Positions 1 through 8,500 of a stretch of 64,000 nucleotides of DNA are shown here, piece by piece. The notes under the pieces are model-generated. The model did no database searches, had not been told where the DNA came from, and saw only the letters and a list, made by a program, of their open reading frames with translations. Made by a program: the position numbers and the translations under genes. Position 1 is the first letter of the stretch. The number at the start of each line of letters is the position of its first letter. This stretch comes from Orientallactaga sibirica. Lineage: Eukaryota > Chordata > Mammalia > Rodentia > Dipodidae. The stretch lies in assembly GCA_036365145.1 (NCBI GenBank), contig JAEOAD010000018.1, positions 6,528,001 through 6,592,000 of the forward strand, given 5' to 3'.

Positions 1-246
1 GATGTCTGCTGGTAGGCCAGAGGAAGGCCACCCACAAAGGCCAGGGAGAGAGTGTTGAGCAGCCCCATGGTCTGTGTGGCCTTTCGGACATGCAGGAAGA
101 GTGAATGGTGGGCAAACCAGAGTAGACCCACTGTGGCGAAGGAACCAAAGTATGCCAGGAACTGTGGCCCATAGGCACCCAGAGCACCCACGAGGCTGCC
201 ATGGAACTTGTCTTGCACATCCTTGGGATCTGGAACGTTGTCCTCG
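1..246 (-). CDS. TMEM175: TMEM175 coding exon 10, cut by the window edge (codons 281-362)
   Basis: The acceptor is TTCCCAG|C. It encodes EDNVPDPKDVQDKFHGSLVG and the helices after it, including LAYFGSFATVGLLWFAHHSL, then LVGGLPLAYQQTS-like sequence (here AFVGGLPLAYQQTS) at the edge. The reading frame is open to position 1. The missing remainder includes the human residue-393 region. Confidence 0.95.
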
Positions 247-3200
247 CTGGGAAGTGTGAATAAATGGCATTTCTAATAGCCTCCCATGGTTGGTAGGCCA
301 ATAATCACAAAGTCAATTTAAGATGACATGCACACTGCCATATCAATGTTTCCTACATTGTATTTACATATACATAGTGCTCTAGTTACCTCCATTCTTC
401 ACCCAAAATGTTAATTTAAAATTTTTTTTTTTAATTTTTATTTTGAGAGACACACAGAGACAGAGGGAGAGGAAGACAGAGATGGGCACACCAGCAGCCT
501 CTCAGCTGCTGCAAGCGAAATCCAGATAGATGTGTGCGCCCCCTTGTGGTCAAGTGTGGCATTGTGCCCTTGTGTCACTTTGCATCTGGCTAAACATGGG
601 ACCTGGAGATTGGAACCAGCGTTCTTAGGCTTAGGAGGCAGATGCCTTAACCGCTAAGCCATCTCTCCAGCCCCCAAAATGTTAATTTAACTGTATGTTA
701 TATGTGTTCTTTGCCAACTAGCAGCCTTGCCTGACAGCCCAAATGTCAGCTGGACGGGGCCAGCCTCTGTGGGTGGACTATGAAATTGGCCCTTCCCTGC
801 CTGGGATACTTCCATAAAGGAGCCCAGCTGCTATTCTGAGCCTTGCATCCACCCTCTGGCTGTTGCTTTGAAGGGTGCAAGGCTCAGAATAGGGGCAGGA
901 GACAGCACTTGGGGAGGGGGGGGTCACATGAAGCAAGATCCCAAGCAGGAAGATGGTGATATTCCATTGACCAGGCTCCTGCCGCAACCATAATCTCTTG
1001 GCTGGAGGTAAGCCATCCAGGCCCTGGCTACAGGTATTATTACAGGCAAAGGCATAAATATTATTCTGGAAAGTTTCTTAAATCTTGACCTCAGAAATTA
1101 GGTACTAATAAATATTTACTTCTAGTTTATAAAAATTCACAAATTATAGTAGGAAAAATTTACCCAGAAAATACCAGGAGGATCAGACTGTCATACACAG
1201 AATATAAAACTAGAGTGCTGTGACATGTTTAATGAAACAAGTGCACTGGAAAGTGACTGAGGAACCAGAGGCAGAAGAATGAGAGACTGAAAAGCAAAGA
1301 GACACTTGGAAATAAAAGCAAGTATTCAGATTAGTGCCCCAAAAGGTTTTCAATGGAGCCAGACTATGTAGAAGAGGCACCAACGGAAGCAAGAATCAGC
1401 CAGAAAGGACACGAGAAAGGGCTGAGACCTTGGGAGCTTCATGCACCCATGGAGCACAGCTCTGGGATGGGAAGCACAGGATGGCTTTGAAAAAGTGCCT
1501 CCTGGGCTTAGTGGTTAAGGCACTTGCCAGTGAATCCTAAAGACCCAGGTTGGATTCACTAGTACTCACGGAAAGCCAGATGCACAAGGTGTTCCGGAGT
1601 TTGTTTGCAGTGACTAGAAGTCCTGGTGTGCCCATTCTCTATCTGCTTCTCTTTCTCTCAAATAATGAAATAATTTAAAAAAATTAGCTAGGCATGGTGG
1701 CACAGCCTTTAATCGCACTCGGGAGGCCGAGGTAGGAGGATCTCTGTGAGTCTGAGGCCACCCTGAGACTACACAGTGAATTCCAGGTCAGCCTGGGCTA
1801 CACCAAGACCCTACATCAAAAAATTAAAAGGTTGGAGAGATGGCTTAGCAATTAAGACGCTTGCCTGCAAAGCCTAAGGCCCCATGTTCGATTCCCCAGT
1901 ACCCACGTAAGCCAGATGCACATGGTGGTACATGTGTCTGGAATTTGTCTGCAGTGGCTAGAGGCCCTGGCACACCTGTTGTCTCTCCCTGTATCTGCCT
2001 CTTCCTCCCTCTCTCTCAAATAAATAAAAATATTTAAAAAAATAAAAATTAGGGCTGGGGAGATGGCTTCACAGTTAAGGCATTTGTCTGCAAAGCCAAA
2101 GGACCCAGGTTCGTTTCTCCATGTAAGCCAGATGCACAAGATGGTGCATACGTCTGAATTTGTTTGCAGTGGCTGGAAGCCCTGGTGTGCCCATTCTCTG
2201 TCTCTCTTTCTCTCTCTCAAATAAATAAATAAAATACTAAAAAAATAAATAAATAAAAGAGTGCCTCTTCCTGGTACCCAGCCCCTACTTATGTTTTCGG
2301 GTTGGAAGCTACTGGGAGAGGAGGCTCCATTCCTGGGAGCTCTGCCTTCCTTAGGATGCACCCCTCTCCCTTGCACCCAAGAAGAGGCTGGCACGGCATG
2401 ACACCTTTCTAGACATCTTAGGACAAGATGCTAGGACCCAGAGATTTTTTGGGATCCTCACCAGATGTCCAGGATGAGGAGTGTGGCCACAATGGCATAG
2501 ACACCATCACTGAAGGCTTCTACTCGCTCTTTGCTGAGAGGTGCATGCAGGTCAAAGCTGAAGGGCTCCACACTGTGATCAGGGGGTTCCATGCGGCCTG
2601 TAGAGATACCAGAGTAGCAGCTGACCTGCTTAGGGGACTGTTGGGCCAGGATAGCCACCAATGCCCTTTGGGACTGGGAACATGCATGCCAGGAGAGGAA
2701 AATAAGGCAGGGATGCTGAGGGACAGGAAGCAGCTGGGGTCCAGTGAACTGAATTAGGACTATGCCCCACAGGGCAAGGCCTGCACCACCACACACTGAT
2801 GCCTTGCCCATATCCAGTGGCCCTTTGGAAGTGGCCTTAGATCTGGTGGCACCCCCAGGCATGCTCAGGGTAGAGGTGAGCATGGTTACCTACCCATGAG
2901 CTTGTCTTTGCACCAGCTGGTGGCCTTGCTGATGTGAGGGAGGAAGATGACCATCACCATCAAGAGATATGACTGTGGGAAGGCACAACAGGTCAGGGTA
3001 TACCTATGGGCAGAGCCTGCTCATCATTTGATGCCTGGTTCTTCCTCTTTGCTCCAAAGGGAGGGGCAGCCAAAGTAACAGCAGAAAGCTAGGGAATTGT
3101 CCTTTATGAAAATGAAGAACTGTGTCCCAAGTGAGAGGACAACCACTGTGGCAAGATGGGTGGGGGGATGCTTATCAGTCATGTACCTGGCAAAAATTCA

Positions 3201-5499
3201 GTGTCCAGAATACATAAAGGGCAGTCACAGCTCACCAACAATAGATAAAAACACCCCAGCTAAGAAATAGGGACATATTTAGAAAGCCATGTATCTGAAA
3301 ATATGCAAATGATCAATAAGCCACAAAAAGGTGCTTAAGGGCTGGAAAGATGGCTTAGTGGTTAGGCGCTTGCCTATGAAGCCTAAGGACTCGGGTTCAA
3401 TTCCCCAGTACCCACATAAGCCAGATGCACAAGGTGGCATATGGGTCTGTAGTCTGTGTGCAGTGGCTGGAGGCCCTGATGTGCCCATTTGTCTCTCTCT
3501 AATATCTAATTTATCTAATTTTTTTTTTTTGAGGTAGAGTTTTGCTCTAGCTCAGGCTCACCCTGGAATTCACTATGTAGTCTCAAGGTGGCCTCGAAAC
3601 TCACAGTGATCCTACCACCTCTGCTGGGATAAAAGGTGTGTGCTACCACGCCCAGCAACTTTTTTTTTAAATAACTTTTTAAAAAAAGATTTTATTTATT
3701 TATTAGAGAAAGAGAGAGAGAGAATGGGTGCACCAGAGCCTCTAGCCACTGCAAACGAACTCCAGACGCATGTGCCACCATGTGCATCTGGCTTATGTGG
3801 GACCTGGAGCATCGAACTGGGGTTCTTAGACTTCGCAGGCATATGCCTTAACCTCTAAGCCATCTCTCCAGGCCCTGGCAATTTTTTAAAATATATTTTA
3901 TTTACTTATTTATTTGGGGGGGAGAGAGAGAGAGGATGGCACACCAGGGCCTCTAGCCACTGCAAACAAACTCCAGATGCTTGCGCCCCCTTGTGCATCT
4001 GGCTTATGTGGGTCCTGGGGAATCAAACCAGGATTCTTTGGCTTTGTAGGCAAACACTTTTAACTTTTTTCAATTGGGCTAAGCCCTCCCCAGAGGCTCC
4101 CAGTACTCACCATGGGGTAGAAGAAAAGGGAGAAGGCAGCCGCAACAAAGCACAGTGCTGGACCACGGAGCACAAGGTGTAGGATGTGCTGCCTTGACAG
4201 AGATCTGTGTGGGGAACACTGGATCTGTGGGCTCAACAGGTGTGGGAAGTGGAAGGCATATCCCACAATCAGTGCCTATGGGAAAGGCAGGCAAGAGGGC
4301 ACTGTTTTATAGGCAGAGGAAGCACCATATCCAGTCAACCCTTGAGCCAAATGTACACATTTTCAGGAGCTCCAGGGCCGATAACCATGTAGGTTCCCAC
4401 ACTAGGATATTCTGAGATGCTGAGGTAGAGGTGGGAAGCAGACACTCCCAAAGCTTATGTGGAGCCCCTCCCAGTTTCTAGTCAACAAGGACATACCATA
4501 GCCCAAGTATTCACAGGCAGAACCTGGGATTATTGGGATATGGAAAGTCAAGACACTAACTCCCACTTGCATGTTCTATGGTAATCAATTTCCCATACCC
4601 TGTGGGTCCCCAGCCCTACCTGCACAGCTCCAATGGTAATCACACACACGCAGAACAGGAAGATGCCCAGGGGCACATCAGGAAATGTCACCATTAGAGA
4701 AAACTGTCAAAAGAATCCCCACAAAAAACCCAAAGGCAATCAGAGTTCCCATGCCCTGAGATGGGGTTCAGTGTGCCTCACTGTCTGTGTTGGACACTAA
4801 GAAGTAGACTGTCTTAGGGTGGGAACAACTGTGGGGTGGGTTTGTCCATAGCCCTCTACAGAGCAATTTGCCCAATGTACTTCAGGACTTTAAAGCCAAA
4901 GTGTAGCCAGATATGGTGGCATATGCCTTTGATCCAAGCACTCAGGAGGTAGAGATAGGAGGATCGCTGTGAGTTCAAGGCCACTCTGAATCTGAGAGTA
5001 CATAGTGAATTCCAGGTCAGCCTGGGCTAGATTGAGACCCTACCTTGAAAAAAACAAAAACAAAACAAAAAAACCAAAAAAAATGCCGGGAATGGTGGCG
5101 CACGCCTTTAATCCCAGCACTTGGGAGGCAGAGGTAGGAGGATTGCTGTGAGTTTGAGGCCACCCTGAGACTACAGTGAATTCCAGGTCAGCCTGGGCTA
5201 GAGGGAGACCCTACCTCAGAAAACCATCCTATAGATCTGAATTTTGTGTCATAGCTCTGCATGCTTGGGTCAGTGGCCTGTATCAGAATTATAAATACTC
5301 CTTCTTGGTAGGGTTCATGGAGGGAAGCAGGTGAGAGCAAGGGGCAGTAGGGGTCCTCTCCTCAGTGTCCTCTGCCTCCAGCAGCCCCAAGCTTCACTCT
5401 CCTCTTGGCTCAAAGTCCCAGTCAGTCCCCAACCACTAGCTCCACACACTGGAACCCTCTTTCCTCTTGGTAGCCTGTGACTCGGGCTCTGAACCATTA

Positions 5500-5534
<35 letters not shown>

Positions 5535-8500
5535 GCTTTTCGAGGTAGGGTTTCACTCTAGCCCAGACTGACCTGGAATTCACTATGTAGTCTCAGGGCG
5601 GCCTTGAACTCACGGCAATCCTCCTACCTCTGCCTCTCGAGTGCTGAGATTAAAGGCGCGCACCACCACACCCGGCTCCATTATCCACATTTTTGAGGCC
5701 GGTCACACACAGGTGGTGCTCAGGGAGGCGTGGGGACACCATCATTACTTACCGTGTAGGGTAGAAGGGTGATAGTCATCATGCAGGCCTGGAGGGAGGG
5801 AGGAGGGAGGAGGGAGGGAGGACACAGTCACCATGAAGCCTGGAGGAGGAGGAAGAGGGCATTCCAGGATAGTAGCAAAGGGCCACAGGCCCCCACCATC
5901 CCAGGGAGGGCGCCAGGCCGCCCCCCTAGTTGTTGGGCTGGTGATTCAGAGGCCAAGCTCAGACTCTGCAGAAGCCAGTGCCCGTCTGGGATACACAGAC
6001 ACCCAGGGTTCATCTGAGGGGCATCCCAGAATGGACAGATTCTAGGCTATAAGGACCCATATCCTCTCCCTCTTCCAGGGTAGGAGGCAAAATTAAAAGG
6101 ATAGGAAAAACTCACCAGGTTGAGCAAGGCAAGTGTATCATCTATTTTCCCAACAACCTGGAACAATCTAAAGTTAGGAAAAGCAGAAGATGAATCCATC
6201 ATTCAAATGTGGTTCCAATAAAATCAATACGCTTTCTCCAGTATTTTCTAGTTAAAATATCATTAAAGATGTTTTCTGACCAAATTGGAAATATTACCTA
6301 GTATATGAAGTTCAACAATTTCAAAGCAAACAGTTCTATGGGAAGTACTTGCCTTCCCACATGTTCTTCCTATTATTCCACCCCTAATTACAGCACTGCG
6401 CTTTAAATAGAAGCAATCTGCAGGAACCACATGGACACTTGCTAGCTCTTGGGGGCACTTCATAGAATGCCTCTTGAAGCAGGCTTATGCACGGAAGTTG
6501 GGGCCTTGCTGAGGCAGGACCAGCAAGCTGGCTTATGAGCTGCCTGTTCCAGGAGCCATGCTCAGCCATGCTCTGGGAAACACCCTCTGAGAACATGGAG
6601 CTTGAGTCCATCATACAGTACATTTGTTCTCCAGGCCTCATGTCTAAAATCTATTTTGAAGAAAGAAAATGTTTTCTCATTGTTATTCTCCCCGCCGACT
6701 CCACCCCCTGCCCCAGGGATTTCATCACTAAACTTGTTGAAACTAGCTATTTAACAAAGACTACAATGTAAACAGAAAATGGAAAAGCACCATCCATCAC
6801 AGGAAACATGAGTCTAGCCTGCCAAGGGCCCTGAAGTCTCTCCTCCTGCTTGGCCCAAATCACAGGGTTCCCCCAACAGGCCTTGCTCCTGGCTCAGGAT
6901 GCTACCCATCCTCTCTGAAGACATGGTCTTCTGATGGATTAGGCTCAGCTGAGCTGCTGTTCCCAGCCTGGGAACTGTCTTCAGCTGGTGGCATTGTGAC
7001 ACAAACTAACAAGCCAAACAGGAAAGGCCATAGGCCCTGAGACAGAGATGGCAGCTCTGCTAGCTTTCTGCTGTCATCGGGACCATGTATGCTGGTGAGC
7101 AGGATGCAGAGCAGAACTGTGAAATTTCTCACAGGCTCCCTGGGCCCAAGCCTATCTATTGATGTGCTTTTCAGTGGGTGTGGCCCCTGGTGAGTGAACC
7201 AGGCTGGTACAAGGAAGCCCAGCCAAGGGTACAACCCAACAAGCATCCAGTAGGCTGTGAGCTTTTGGAGCATGTGGCAAACACAGAAGGTCAAAAAGAA
7301 AAGTCTGAGTCTAGAGAGTGGAGGGCTACCTGTCTATCATTTTGCTGAGAACAATATGTAAATATAAAACATTCTCCAGTACTTTATTTATTTTTAATTT
7401 TTCTGGTTTTCAAGGTAAAGTCTCACTGTAGCTCAGGCTGACCTGGAATTCACTATGTATTCTCAGGGTGGCCTCGAACTCATGGTGATCCTCCTACCTC
7501 TGCCTCCCCAGTGCTGGGATTAAAGGCATGCACCACCATGCCCAGCTTCTGTAGTATTTTAAAGGGCAATGCAAATGCTTAACAGGATCCACATACTTTT
7601 CTGCATCCTAAGCATGCTCTGCAGTGCTGCAGCTGCCCACTGTGTTCCCCTTCTGCCCCAAGCAAGTAGGATTAGGAGGACCTTGCTTCAGAAAGCCTGG
7701 CCCCTACCTGGTGTGTGCTGCCCAGGCCACAGTTACAATTAGAAATGTCATCAGGTAGACAGCGATCCTGGTTGCTAGAAGTTTCTGTATACTTTTGTCA
7801 AACTGCTGTATGGAAAGAGCACTGCTATTAGGACAAAGTTACACATGTAACCTGACTATGCCATTTCAAGGGCATGGCCTTACACCAGAGCTGAGTGGGT
7901 CACACAATAAGGCACCAAGCCTCAGAGTACACCCAGGGTGTATCTGCTCCCAGTCTAGCCCCACCTGTACAGCCTCCACCCCCACCCCTCAGAGGTGTCT
8001 TTTGCAGACAATTTTCCCAAAGAAATATTAGCTCTTGAGGTCCTTTGACAATAGGCTCCCAGGGCCAAGCATGGTGCCATAGGGCTCAAGCCCATCACTT
8101 TAAGTGGCAAAGGGTACTGGTTGTCAGGAGTTCTGCTGTGTGGAGTCGGTCAAGCAATTCTAACAGTCAAAGCAGAAAGGACAGAAGGGCAAAAAGCCTG
8201 AAGCTTCAACATGTAACTGAGTGTGGTGTCTCAAGCCTTTGGTCCCAGCACTCAGGAAGCTGAGCTCCTGTAGAAGATCGCCATAAGTTTGAGTCCAGCC
8301 TGGACTACCGAGTGGGTTCCAGGTCAGCCTGGGCTAGAGTGAAAACCTACCTCAAAAAAGTCAAGAAAGGGCTAGAGAGATGGCTTAGCAGTTAAGGCAC
8401 TTGCCTGCAAAGCCTAAGGACCCAGGTTCGGTTCCCCAGAACTGACATAAGCCAGATGCACATAGTGGCGCATACACTGAGTTCATTTGCAGTGTCTATA

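Larger units (their letters stand above)
247..2461 (-). other. TMEM175 intron 9
   Basis: Intron between coding exons 9 and 10. It holds the SINEs at 421-676 and 1503-2258. The stretch 677-1500 is single-copy-looking apart from a perfect hairpin at 831-892. Open frames across it are SINE or chance. Confidence 0.7.

Noticed and set aside
1852..2394. 180-codon minus-strand frame
   Set aside because: Built from two back-to-back B2-like SINEs read in reverse.
6902..7294. 130-codon minus-strand frame in TMEM175 intron 3
   Set aside because: No similarity to TMEM175 or another family I know, and the adjacent true exons splice around it in phase.
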